Positions 8,193 through 16,159 of a DNA stretch of 21,207 nucleotides are shown piece by piece (within the stretch, counting starts at the first letter, position 1; every line of letters begins with the position of its first letter). This DNA comes from a virus. Location: positions 1 to 21,207 of the IMG/VR virus record IMGVR_UViG_3300042987_002154; one strand, written 5' to 3'. The notes under the pieces were generated by a model that saw only the letters and a program-made list of their open reading frames with translations, searched no databases and was not told where the DNA came from. The position numbers and the translations under genes are program-made.

Positions 8193-9087
8193 TGCTACTA
8201 TAATTTACCTCACTAGGCGACAAGATTTGTGGATATTTCTTCATAGCATAACATTGTTGTGGAGAAATTTTTGTTCCATACACAAATATCCAGTTTTGGT
8301 ATTTCATGATGATTTAAGTGATGAAGATATTTCTCAGGTTAATCAACTGATTGCATCTCGCACCAATGGAGAGATGAATATCTCGTTTGAGAGAATTTGT
8401 TTTCAATTTCCTGAACATATCTCTACGAATCCCTCTCTGTATGAACACCCACAGAATCATCCGATAGGGTTAAGAAATTTTGGATATGGATATCGGCACA
8501 TGTGTAGATTTTTTTCTGGGCTAGTTATGAATCATCCATCCATGAAAAAGTTCAAGTATTACTGGAGATTGGATTCCGATTCTTTCATTTTGTCTAGGAT
8601 TGAAACCGACCCATTTAAGACGATGAAAGACCGCGAATTTGTTTATTGTGATTTTGGAACAAAACCCTTAAACAGAGAAGATGGCTGGAGATACTCGGGT
8701 AAAGAAATACTTTGGGCTAGAGAAAAACTGTGGGAATCCACACAGGAATTCTTACGACAGAAAAAACTTCAAGACTTCGATTATGATGGAGAAGTGTACA
8801 ATACAAATCTGGAGATAGTTGATTTGGATTTCTTCAGAGCAAACGAGTACCAATCTTTCTTCTCGTACATGGATAAAATCGGAGGATTCTATTATAATCG
8901 GTGGGGGGATGCTCCTTTCCGATGGCTTGGTCTAAAGTTATTCTCTTCTCCCGAAAAGGTGTGGTTTGCTCAAGAAACTATTGATTATTGCTATCAACAT
9001 GGTTCATTGGTTGTTGGTATTGATAAACTTGATTATGATTGCCTGAACCTTGTACCAGATGTTTTTAGACGAATGCTGAACAGATAA
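8179..9087 (+). CDS. GT15 (Kre2/Mnt1)-like mannosyltransferase
   Basis: A 302-residue protein with striking resemblance to GT15 alpha-1,2-mannosyltransferases, known mainly from the fungal Golgi. Matching elements in order: GYRHMCRFFSG (104-114), YYWRLDSD (127-134) at the place of the fungal YWRVEPD metal motif, DPF at 144-146, NTNLEIVDLDFFR (208-220) whose E212 matches the conserved Glu of the fungal SNFEI segment, GGFYYNRWGDAP (235-246), and H274 near the C-terminus. Metal ligands would be D132 and D134 rather than Glu and Asp. Fungal enzymes are about 440 residues with an N-terminal membrane anchor; this protein has none and would be cytosolic. Family members use GDP-mannose, the substrate of the nearby Gmd. 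The gene is much more AT-rich than its neighbours, which suggests separate acquisition. The family call rests on recalled motifs. Confidence 0.8.
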   Translation: MLENNATIIYLTRRQDLWIFLHSITLLWRNFCSIHKYPVLVFHDDLSDEDISQVNQLIASRTNGEMNISFERICFQFPEHISTNPSLYEHPQNHPIGLRNFGYGYRHMCRFFSGLVMNHPSMKKFKYYWRLDSDSFILSRIETDPFKTMKDREFVYCDFGTKPLNREDGWRYSGKEILWAREKLWESTQEFLRQKKLQDFDYDGEVYNTNLEIVDLDFFRANEYQSFFSYMDKIGGFYYNRWGDAPFRWLGLKLFSSPEKVWFAQETIDYCYQHGSLVVGIDKLDYDCLNLVPDVFRRMLNR

Positions 9088-9107
9088 TATCTTCGGAGCC
9101 TTATAGT

Positions 9108-9815
9108 ATGCAAACAAGTGACCGCAAGACAATCCTACTGAAGTATCCCACTCGTCAGCGTCAACTCAAGTTCTTTGAGAACCTGATCAATTATCTCAAC
9201 AAGGCATCTGGTAAGCACGATATCCGTGTGGTTGTCAGCATGGATACCGATGATGCTGAGATGAATACAGATGAAGTCAAAGAAGGGCTTGCAAGCCTTT
9301 GTGAAGATTTTGTATTTATCAGTTATAACTATGGACCTAGCCTTGGAAAAATCAATGCCATCAATCGTGATGTTCCCGATGATCATTGGGATATATTGAT
9401 TGCAACGGCAGATGATATGGAGCCAGTCGAAGACGATTGGGATGATATCATTGTGCAGGATATGACGCAAGAATTTCCCGATCTCTGCGGGGCGTTGAAC
9501 TATAACAATGATCCCCGGCTTGAAGCAAAGGGAGCAGAAGGCTACAAGACTCTCATCACGCTGCCTGTGATCGGTAGGAAGTTATATGATAAGTTTGGAT
9601 ACATCTACCACCCTGATTACAAATCAGAATGGTGTGACAACGAGCAGACCGAAGTGTTTGAGACTCTTGGTGTGCTGAGGCACATCAATCGTCGCCCAAT
9701 CATTCATAAGTGGGCAGAGAATCAGGATGCGCTCATGCAAAGAAATATGCAAATCGGATGGAATCACGATAGACAAACATTTATAAACAGAAAGGCATCT
9801 GGATTTCCTCAATGA
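9108..9815 (+). CDS. Glycosyltransferase-like protein, copy B of a paralogous pair
   Basis: A 235-residue GT-A-like protein homologous to the one encoded at 4991. Shared features are DRK near the start, KYPTRQR (12-18), ASGKHD (33-38), VVSMDTDD (42-49), IATADDM (98-104) as likely metal site, FGYIYHPDY (163-171) and DALMQRN (207-213). Similarity extends to DNA: 9203-9220 and 5083-5100 differ by one base over 18. GC is higher than in the genes on either side and like that of copy A, which supports duplication within the same genome background. A GGAG (about 9096) lies upstream of ATG 9108 at longer than usual distance. Its stop overlaps the next start as ATGA. Sugar specificity unknown. Confidence 0.75.
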   Translation: MQTSDRKTILLKYPTRQRQLKFFENLINYLNKASGKHDIRVVVSMDTDDAEMNTDEVKEGLASLCEDFVFISYNYGPSLGKINAINRDVPDDHWDILIATADDMEPVEDDWDDIIVQDMTQEFPDLCGALNYNNDPRLEAKGAEGYKTLITLPVIGRKLYDKFGYIYHPDYKSEWCDNEQTEVFETLGVLRHINRRPIIHKWAENQDALMQRNMQIGWNHDRQTFINRKASGFPQ

Positions 9816-10645
9816 TTGTGCAAATTACTAGGACTAGAAATGAATTATTTCTGTTAAAGGAAATGATGCCTATTTGGGCAAAATATGCAGACGGTTTTGT
9901 TTTTCTGTTAGACACTTGCACTGATGGAACGGATCAGTTTTTGAAGGAATATCAGAAGCAGTATAACATACTTTCTATTCTTGAAATAAAAAAGACCAAT
10001 GATGTACTTGATATTGAATCTGATGACAGACAAATTCTCTTCGATGAAGCATTCAAATATTCCAAGAAGATAATTTGTCTTGACACAGATGAATATCTTG
10101 ATGGAACTATGACAAAGCAAGAATTGGAATCCATTCTTGATCAACATGTTGATACTTTATTTTATCTGTCATGGCTACAATACACCGGAAAGAACACAAT
10201 TCGTGTTGATGGAAAATGGGCTAATCATCCCGTTGATCGTCTAGCATCCTATTCTAATAGATGTACATTTAAGTCACGACAAATGCATTCGGAACATATT
10301 CCAACACCAAATAGAATGGCGCAGATAAATCCTCCGCACTTATTTGTTTCGCATCTTCAATGGCTAGACAAGCAATCTGTTGCTGTCAAACAATACTATT
10401 GGAAAGTGGTTGACTATGTGAACAAGATGAGGTACTCTACAGATGTAATCGATTGCAAAGAGTATGACAAGTCTGTTTCGGATTTCAACTGGTCTGAAGT
10501 ATCTGTTCCTTTCGAGTTGAAAGTGTCTGCCGACATATACAAAAATCAAAATCCGTTTGATGGATACAAATATAAGTTCATTCGTGAAAGCATTGAAAAG
10601 TACAATATTCCAAATCTAAATGATTGGGGATTGGGGATACACTAA
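9812..10645 (+). CDS. Glycosyltransferase family 2-like (Glyco_tranf_2_4 type)
   Basis: A 277-residue protein with the pattern of the family-2 subgroup that begins with a short strand and RNE (VQITRTRNE, 3-11), then FLLDTCTDGTDQFL (31-44) and a CLDTDEYL metal motif (89-96). It lacks membrane segments, and its C-terminal half has aromatic-rich segments but no recognisable extra domain. It overlaps the preceding gene by four bases (ATGA). The DNA is strongly AT-rich: 15 G+C in the 60 bases at 9961-10020, against 31 in 9481-9540 of the preceding gene. That abrupt change suggests a different source from copy B just upstream. Substrate unknown. Confidence 0.8.
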   Translation: MIVQITRTRNELFLLKEMMPIWAKYADGFVFLLDTCTDGTDQFLKEYQKQYNILSILEIKKTNDVLDIESDDRQILFDEAFKYSKKIICLDTDEYLDGTMTKQELESILDQHVDTLFYLSWLQYTGKNTIRVDGKWANHPVDRLASYSNRCTFKSRQMHSEHIPTPNRMAQINPPHLFVSHLQWLDKQSVAVKQYYWKVVDYVNKMRYSTDVIDCKEYDKSVSDFNWSEVSVPFELKVSADIYKNQNPFDGYKYKFIRESIEKYNIPNLNDWGLGIH

Positions 10646-10647
10646 AC

Positions 10648-11997
10648 ATGCAAGAAATTCTAAAACTGGTTGAGCAATATATTCAGACAAAAAATTCTGC
10701 AAAGAACTGGGTTGCTGGAAGAGATTGGGTTCAGTACGCTGGTCCTTATTTTGGACATGAAGAGTATGTTGATTCTGTCAAGACTTTGTTGGAAGGATGG
10801 TTGGTTCTTGGTCAGAATGGAATCCGATTCGAACAGCAGTTTCCCGCCTTAATGGGAAAACAGTATGGTATACTCACCAATAGTGGCAGCAGTTCCAATC
10901 TCTTGATGATGTCCTCACTTACCTCAAGAAGATTGTATGGGTTTCCCAAGGGAACCAAAGTCATAACCCCAATCGCTGGATTTCCAACCACAATAAATCC
11001 AATATTCCAAGTTGGTTTTGAACCAGTATTTGTGGATATTGATCTGGATACACTAAATCTAAACCTAGATCAGGTTGAGCAGAAAGCAAGGGAAGGATGC
11101 AAGGTAATCACCTTTGCCCATGTTCTAGGAAATCCTCCGAACATGAACAGGTTGATGGATATCGTGAAAAGATATGATCTTGTCCTTCTTGAGGATTGTT
11201 GTGATGCGTTGGGATCCAATTACAACGGAAATCCTCTTGGTTCTTTTGGTGAATTTGCAAGTTGTTCTTTTTATCCTGCACACCACATAACGATGGGGGA
11301 GGGAGGCTTTGTTGCTTGTAAGACCCATGAACAGGAGATTGTAGTAAGGAGTTTTAGAGAATGGGGACGAGGCTGTTTTTGTGTCGGGCAGAAGGCTAAT
11401 CTTCTCAAGAATGGTTCGTGCAAGAAGAGATTTTCTAATTGGCTACCTTCCCTTCCTGATGAAATATTTGATCACAAGTATGTCTACGACGAGATTGGCT
11501 ACAATATGAAGCCAATCGATCTACAGGCTGCGATGGGACTGGTTCAGATGAAGAGATTGCCCGATATCGTAGAAAGGAGAAAGAAGAATCACAAGAGACT
11601 TTGTGAGATATTCTCCAAGTACGATGACTGCTTCATCATTCCAAAGGCAACAGAAAACTCGGATCCATCTTGGTTTGCATTTGCCGTAACCATAAAGGAT
11701 GGTGCCAAGTTCAAGAGAAAGGATATAGTTGACTACTTTGAGTCGAATCTGATTCAGACTCGTCCTTACTTCGCGGGAAACATCATGCTACAGCCAGCAT
11801 ATGAAGGAATAATGGACTCAAGTAATGTAATCAAGCAGTTCCCAAATGCCAGAAAAGTAACAACCGATACCTTCTTCTTGGGAACAAGTCCAGTGATTAC
11901 TGATGAACAGTTGGACTACATTGAAAAGACTGTACATGATTTCTTCCACGACAAGAGAGTATCTATATCTGTATTGGGTTGTGGGGATTTTAAATGA
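10648..11997 (+). CDS. rfbH: RfbH-like PLP sugar 3-dehydrase (DegT/StrS fold)
   Basis: A 449-residue fold-type I PLP enzyme of the DegT/DnrJ/EryC1 family. In SFYPAHHITMGEGG (207-220), His (H212) replaces the Lys that normally holds PLP, as in sugar 3-dehydrases RfbH/E1 and ColD. Those enzymes remove the C3 hydroxyl of 4-keto-6-deoxy sugars and do not form an internal aldimine. Four cysteines follow the E1 [2Fe-2S] pattern: C185-X57-C243-X-C245, then C258. The last gap is 12 residues instead of 7. GTK, DIDLDTLNL and EDCCDALGS are also typical. I chose ATG 10648, two bases after the upstream stop, over TTG 10624. No E3 reductase partner is visible. The substrate may be the CDP or the GDP sugar; the nearby gmd favours GDP, the Fe-S cysteines favour the RfbH branch. 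Confidence 0.88.
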   Translation: MQEILKLVEQYIQTKNSAKNWVAGRDWVQYAGPYFGHEEYVDSVKTLLEGWLVLGQNGIRFEQQFPALMGKQYGILTNSGSSSNLLMMSSLTSRRLYGFPKGTKVITPIAGFPTTINPIFQVGFEPVFVDIDLDTLNLNLDQVEQKAREGCKVITFAHVLGNPPNMNRLMDIVKRYDLVLLEDCCDALGSNYNGNPLGSFGEFASCSFYPAHHITMGEGGFVACKTHEQEIVVRSFREWGRGCFCVGQKANLLKNGSCKKRFSNWLPSLPDEIFDHKYVYDEIGYNMKPIDLQAAMGLVQMKRLPDIVERRKKNHKRLCEIFSKYDDCFIIPKATENSDPSWFAFAVTIKDGAKFKRKDIVDYFESNLIQTRPYFAGNIMLQPAYEGIMDSSNVIKQFPNARKVTTDTFFLGTSPVITDEQLDYIEKTVHDFFHDKRVSISVLGCGDFK

Positions 11998-13076
11998 GTC
12001 TATTGCGTAATCCAATTTATCTTTTCGGTGCTGGTGGTGCTGCTTCATGGGTTTTGTCTGGTTTTAAACGAGAGTCTTTGGTGGTGGCTGGATTTTTAGA
12101 CGATGCAGCGGACCAAATAAAACATGTTTGTGGCTTACCTGTTTACAATCCAACAACAAATAGAATCAGCGAATCTGAGAAGCAGAATTCATCTGTTGTT
12201 TTTTGCGTGATGAATCGAAAGATTGACGAATCAGCAATTCTTCAAAAACTCAGAAAAATGGGATGGAAAAACTGTTATGCATTCAGCGAGTTTGGTAAAA
12301 AACTCTTCAGAGAAACTGGTATTCGTTGCGGGATGTTAGATCATCGATCTCTAATATCAAATATGGATAAAATCACATTTGTTCGTTCTATATTATCAGA
12401 TGAGAAAAGTCGTTCTGTTTTTGATGGATTTATAGACTTTTGCCTTACTTTAGATGAAAAAGTATCCATTGATAGCAGTCAGTATTTCCCGAAAGACATT
12501 CCCAGATGGAAAGATAATCTTCGTCTGATAGACTGTGGTGGATATTGTGGAAGTGTTATGATGGATGCAATTGAAAACAAATATTCCCTAGTCGATTGTA
12601 TTTCATTTGAACCCGATCTTATTAATTTTCAAAAACTATCTCAGACAATACGCTCCATGGATGGAGTGATTGCTTGCCCATGTGCAGTTTCAGACAAAAC
12701 TCAACTAATTAAATTTAGGATGCAAGGAGACATGGGAAGTTTTATGGATGATGATGGAGATTTGATGATTCAATCGGTTTCTATAGATGAGATGCTTCCC
12801 ACATTTGCTCCAAATCTTATCAAAATGGATATAGAAGGATCTGAGCAGAAGGCTTTGAGGGGTGCAAGAAAAACTCTAGAAAAATATAAGCCATGTTTGG
12901 CTATATCTATCTACCATATGAGTGATGATCTGTTTGAGATACCTCTATACATAAACCAAATTTATGGGTGTGAGTATGATTATTACATGAGAAAACATAG
13001 TAGGACTATTGCAGACACAATTTTATATGTTTGTCCCAAAAATAAAAGTTTTGATGGTGGAAAGGTGATTGAGTAA
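11994..13076 (+). CDS. FkbM-family methyltransferase with N-terminal Rossmann-like domain
   Basis: A 360-residue protein with two parts. The C-terminal part (about 175-348) is an FkbM methyltransferase: LIDCGGYCGS (178-187) binds S-adenosylmethionine, E206 follows the next strand, IKMDIEGSEQKALRGA (276-291) is the family hallmark, and AISIYHMSDDLFEIP closes the fold. Members O-methylate sugars or polyketides. The N-terminal part (1-110) begins IYLFGAGGAASWVLSGF and contains GFLDD, resembling the nucleotide-binding N-terminal domain of PglD-type sugar proteins, and may be a regulatory or substrate domain. It overlaps the rfbH-like gene by four bases. The DNA is AT-rich. A likely role is capping or decorating the glycan made by the neighbouring transferases. 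Confidence 0.85.
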   Translation: MSLLRNPIYLFGAGGAASWVLSGFKRESLVVAGFLDDAADQIKHVCGLPVYNPTTNRISESEKQNSSVVFCVMNRKIDESAILQKLRKMGWKNCYAFSEFGKKLFRETGIRCGMLDHRSLISNMDKITFVRSILSDEKSRSVFDGFIDFCLTLDEKVSIDSSQYFPKDIPRWKDNLRLIDCGGYCGSVMMDAIENKYSLVDCISFEPDLINFQKLSQTIRSMDGVIACPCAVSDKTQLIKFRMQGDMGSFMDDDGDLMIQSVSIDEMLPTFAPNLIKMDIEGSEQKALRGARKTLEKYKPCLAISIYHMSDDLFEIPLYINQIYGCEYDYYMRKHSRTIADTILYVCPKNKSFDGGKVIE

Positions 13077-13753
13077 TGACCAAACTTGATTTGAATAATG
13101 TAACTCTTCTTTCCTTCAATTGTGTTGATCCTGTTCGTAGTGTGAAAGCACTTCTGTATAGTTCAAAGCATATTAACTTTGCAAAAATGATACTCGTAAG
13201 TGATGCAAAACCAAACAGACTTCCTGCTGACATTGAGTTTGTTCAAACTGATGCAACCACTCATGCCAAAGCATGCGCTTGGACATATACACACCTACCA
13301 TATCTCGTTGACACAGATTACTGTTTGTTCATTCATGATGATGGGTTTGTCATAAATCCTCACCTGTGGAATTCTGAGTGGCTTCAGTATGATTACATCG
13401 GCGCGCCGTGGAAAAACTTTGGGCAAATAAATCGTGTTGGTAATGGTGGGTTCTGTCTCCGCAGCAGGAAGTTCTTTGAACTCATGAAAAAGATACAATA
13501 TCGTGGAACTCATTGCGATACCGAATTGAGCAATGATTACTACAATTATTTTGTTGCCAATGGTTGTCGATATGCTCCTGTCGAGGTGGCAATGAAATTT
13601 TCTCTTGAATCTAGAATTCCTGAATCGGATTACAATCTTGATAATTGCTTTGGATTTCACGGAAGAGGTAAGCCAGAAACAACTAGTGTGCATGATGGCT
13701 ACTATCAACAATTTCAAGAAAAATGTAAATTACTAGATGGTGTAGAGATATGA
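13076..13753 (+). CDS. DUF5672-type protein, likely glycosyltransferase
   Basis: A 225-residue protein matching the recalled pattern of the DUF5672 family common in LPS and capsule clusters: CLFIHDDGFVINPHLW (83-98), YDYIGAPW (105-112), VGNGGFCLRSRKF (121-133), a CDTE segment, YAPVEVAMKFSLE (166-178) and FGFHG (192-196). HDDG could be the metal site of a GT-A fold. The family has no firm enzymatic role known to me, but the order of motifs resembles glycosyltransferases. It shares one base with the preceding stop (TAATG), so translation is probably coupled. No signal peptide or membrane span. Confidence 0.8.
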   Translation: MTKLDLNNVTLLSFNCVDPVRSVKALLYSSKHINFAKMILVSDAKPNRLPADIEFVQTDATTHAKACAWTYTHLPYLVDTDYCLFIHDDGFVINPHLWNSEWLQYDYIGAPWKNFGQINRVGNGGFCLRSRKFFELMKKIQYRGTHCDTELSNDYYNYFVANGCRYAPVEVAMKFSLESRIPESDYNLDNCFGFHGRGKPETTSVHDGYYQQFQEKCKLLDGVEI

Positions 13754-13778
13754 TATCTTACGAAGAAAGTTGGTAAAG

Positions 13779-14450
13779 ATGCAATCTGTAGTTGTTGTTA
13801 CTGGATATGATGATTCTGATTCCACTTCATCCTATCAAGAAGTATTTGATCTCACTCTTCCATCGAAGCAAAGATATTGCCGTGAACGGGGCTACGACCT
13901 CGTTGTTCTTCGTTCAATACCAAAAAGATATCCTTCTTTGGACATCGGTATTCGAAGGTTGATGGTATGCTTGGAACTAACCGAGATGTGGGATACTGTT
14001 GCGTGGATAGATGCTGATACTGTGATAACAGGAAAAACAAACCTGGAGTCTTTTGTTGACGATAATCACTGCTTCTATGCTTCCCATGATTATGGTGATT
14101 GGGCTATCCGCGGAAATTATATTAATACTGGAAATTTTGTTTTGAAAAATGGTGAATCTCTAATCACACTTAAAACCATTACTAATCAGTATTCTGTTTC
14201 GTTTAATAACGAGCAGGAAATGATGAATACCTTAATCCGACAAGGTATGAAATGGATAAGGGTATTGTCCAACGAATATCTGGGATCTCATCCAAAAGAA
14301 ATCCCCCTAATGAAGATTCAAAATGGAGATGGTATACAAGCACCAAATTCAAAACCGTGGAAGGAAACGGATTTGATGGCACATCTTGCCGGTATTCCCA
14401 ATAAGCAAAGAGTAGAACTGTTAAAGAGTAAGTTTGAAAAATATCTTTAA
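13779..14450 (+). CDS. GT34-like (GMA12/MNN10) glycosyltransferase, first of tandem pair
   Basis: A 223-residue protein whose pattern suggests the galactosyl/mannosyltransferase family GT34. Visible are KQRYCRERGYDLVVLRS (30-46), VAWIDADTVIT (74-84) with the metal-binding DAD, YINTGNFVLKN (114-124), NEQEMM (144-149) and a C-terminal AHLAG (201-205). GT34 is best known from yeast Golgi and plants, but bacterial and viral relatives exist; I hold the family name at moderate certainty. There is no membrane anchor. ATG 13779 is preceded by GAAGAAAG; a TTG at 13770 is an alternative. The next gene encodes a divergent paralog, so the two may add successive residues or act on different acceptors. Confidence 0.7.
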   Translation: MQSVVVVTGYDDSDSTSSYQEVFDLTLPSKQRYCRERGYDLVVLRSIPKRYPSLDIGIRRLMVCLELTEMWDTVAWIDADTVITGKTNLESFVDDNHCFYASHDYGDWAIRGNYINTGNFVLKNGESLITLKTITNQYSVSFNNEQEMMNTLIRQGMKWIRVLSNEYLGSHPKEIPLMKIQNGDGIQAPNSKPWKETDLMAHLAGIPNKQRVELLKSKFEKYL

Positions 14451-14466
14451 ACATGGAGTATAACCC

Positions 14467-15192
14467 GTGATTCACAAAAAACGAGTGTTGGTTCTTACTG
14501 GTATGACAGATAATGTAGATGTTGTATTGAATGAGCCTGTTAAAATGACCCCTGTCTATGATGCTACCCTTTCTTCAAAAGAAAGGTATGCTAGAAGGCA
14601 CTCCTATGATTTCATGAGTCTTCGATCTTTTGGTAATGACTCAGAAGGATTGTTGGGGGATGAAATAACTGACGAAACAACAATCCGTGGAACAGGCTTC
14701 TTAAGGGTGTTGCGTGCTTTTCAGATGTTGAATTTTTATGATTATGTCATGTGGATAGACGGAGATTCGTTGATTACGAATGACAACTATACCATAGAAG
14801 ATTTTGAAATGGGAGACAAAGTTTTCTGCGCTTCATATGATTGGGAGTGGAAGAGAAGTTTTAGCACTGGAAATTTTATTATGCAGAAAAATGAGCATAC
14901 ACAAATCTTGATGCAACATTTCTTTGCTATTGCTAGAAATAAAAACTGCCCCCACGAACAGGCGGCTCTAAATTACATACACCGGGCAAAAGAGACGAGC
15001 CATCTGTTCAAAGTTCATGAGCATAGATATCTCGGTGCAATACCAAGCAATGAAATTCATCTTGAATGCTGCAACACCGATAGGACAGTGCTCTATCCAT
15101 GGAACAGCGATTGCTTCTTGGTTCACCTAACTGGTCTAGACAACCAAAGTAGAATGAATATACTTAACACACATTTCAAGTCTTACATGTAA
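14467..15192 (+). CDS. GT34-like glycosyltransferase, second of tandem pair
   Basis: A 241-residue paralog of the preceding protein. The same landmarks occur in order: SKERYARRHSYDFMSLRS (37-54), VMWIDGDSLIT (94-104) with DGD as metal site, SFSTGNFIMQ (131-140), HEQAALNY (163-170) and LVHLTG (218-223). It carries an insertion near residues 55-75 compared with its partner. The start is GTG 14467, supported by GGAG (14455-14458) at 8 bases; no ATG lies near the expected N-terminus, since the first in-frame Met is residue 13, inside the first strand. The gap from the preceding gene is 16 bases. No signal or membrane segment. Substrate unknown. Confidence 0.7.
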   Translation: MIHKKRVLVLTGMTDNVDVVLNEPVKMTPVYDATLSSKERYARRHSYDFMSLRSFGNDSEGLLGDEITDETTIRGTGFLRVLRAFQMLNFYDYVMWIDGDSLITNDNYTIEDFEMGDKVFCASYDWEWKRSFSTGNFIMQKNEHTQILMQHFFAIARNKNCPHEQAALNYIHRAKETSHLFKVHEHRYLGAIPSNEIHLECCNTDRTVLYPWNSDCFLVHLTGLDNQSRMNILNTHFKSYM

Positions 15193-15205
15193 TGAAGGTA
15201 AATGA

Positions 15206-16159
15206 ATGAAAATAGTCTATGTAACGGGATGTCTTGGATTCATTGGCTCTTATGTAACTCGTCTTTGCTTGGAGAAAGGTTGGTATGTCAAGGGGGTAGA
15301 TAAAATTACATACGCTGCCAATCGCGATCTACTCAATGAGTTCGGTCAATATAAGAACTTTTCTTTTACCCAATGTGACATAAATGATCTGAAGTTTTTG
15401 TATGACTGTGATTACATCATAAACACAGCAGCAGAGACTCATGTTGGCAATTCAATTGCTAACAGTGATGATTTTGTGCATTCTAATATCAATGGTGTTC
15501 ACAATCTTTTAGAGTTGATAAGGAACTACAGACCAGAAAACGGTAGGAAGCCGGTTCTTCTACATTTTAGTACTGACGAAGTCTATGGAGACATAGTTGA
15601 TGGAGCGCACACAGAGACCGATTTGCTCAAACCATCGAATCCATATTCCGCAACAAAGGCGGCGGCGGATATGCTCATCCTTGCTTGGGCAAGAACTCAT
15701 TCGATTCCGTTTGTTATAATACGACCGACCAACAACTATGGTATAGGTCAGTATGTAGAAAAACTAATACCGAAGACATGCAAGTTCTTTCATATTGGAA
15801 GAAAAGTTCCACTGCACAACAAAGGAACCCCCGTGAGAACTTGGCTTCACGCAGAAGATACTGCAATGGCTGTGGTCAGTATAATAGAATCTGGAGTAGC
15901 CAATGAGATTTACAATGTTTCTGGTGGATACGAACAATCCAATCTCCAAACTGTCGAGAAGATACTGTCGTGTCTTGCCAATAAAGAAAATGCACGGATA
16001 GAAGATTATATTGATCTTTCTTGTTCGCGAATTGGACAGGATCTCCGCTATTCTCTTGACGACAGCAAATTGAGGAGTTTGGGGTGGGAACCAATAAAAA
16101 AGTTTGATCAAGAACTCCCAAAGATAGTTGAATACTACAAGGATAGATTCATATGGTAA
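15206..16159 (+). CDS. rmlB: dTDP-glucose 4,6-dehydratase-like (RmlB)
   Basis: A 317-residue extended SDR most like RmlB, which makes dTDP-4-keto-6-deoxy-glucose. Hallmarks are TGCLGFIGS (7-15), VDKITYAANRDLL (31-43, the RmlB VDKLTYAGN segment), AAETHVGNSI (75-84), STDEVYG (122-128) with the catalytic Asp-Glu pair, NPYSATKAAAD (145-155) with Y147 and K151, and RPTNNYG. It differs from CDP-glucose dehydratase RfbG, which has a TSDKCY segment instead. RmlA, RmlC and RmlD are not in the window, so the product may be used by the downstream SDR or supplied from host pools. GAAGG (15194-15198) precedes ATG 15206. The end overlaps the transketolase gene by 7 bases. Confidence 0.88.
   Translation: MKIVYVTGCLGFIGSYVTRLCLEKGWYVKGVDKITYAANRDLLNEFGQYKNFSFTQCDINDLKFLYDCDYIINTAAETHVGNSIANSDDFVHSNINGVHNLLELIRNYRPENGRKPVLLHFSTDEVYGDIVDGAHTETDLLKPSNPYSATKAAADMLILAWARTHSIPFVIIRPTNNYGIGQYVEKLIPKTCKFFHIGRKVPLHNKGTPVRTWLHAEDTAMAVVSIIESGVANEIYNVSGGYEQSNLQTVEKILSCLANKENARIEDYIDLSCSRIGQDLRYSLDDSKLRSLGWEPIKKFDQELPKIVEYYKDRFIW

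Noticed and set aside
15206-16159. CDP-glucose 4,6-dehydratase (RfbG) as partner of the RfbH-like enzyme
   Set aside because: The STDEVYG and VDKITYAAN segments are RmlB-type; RfbG has a TSDKCY segment instead, so a complete CDP-dideoxysugar route is not shown.
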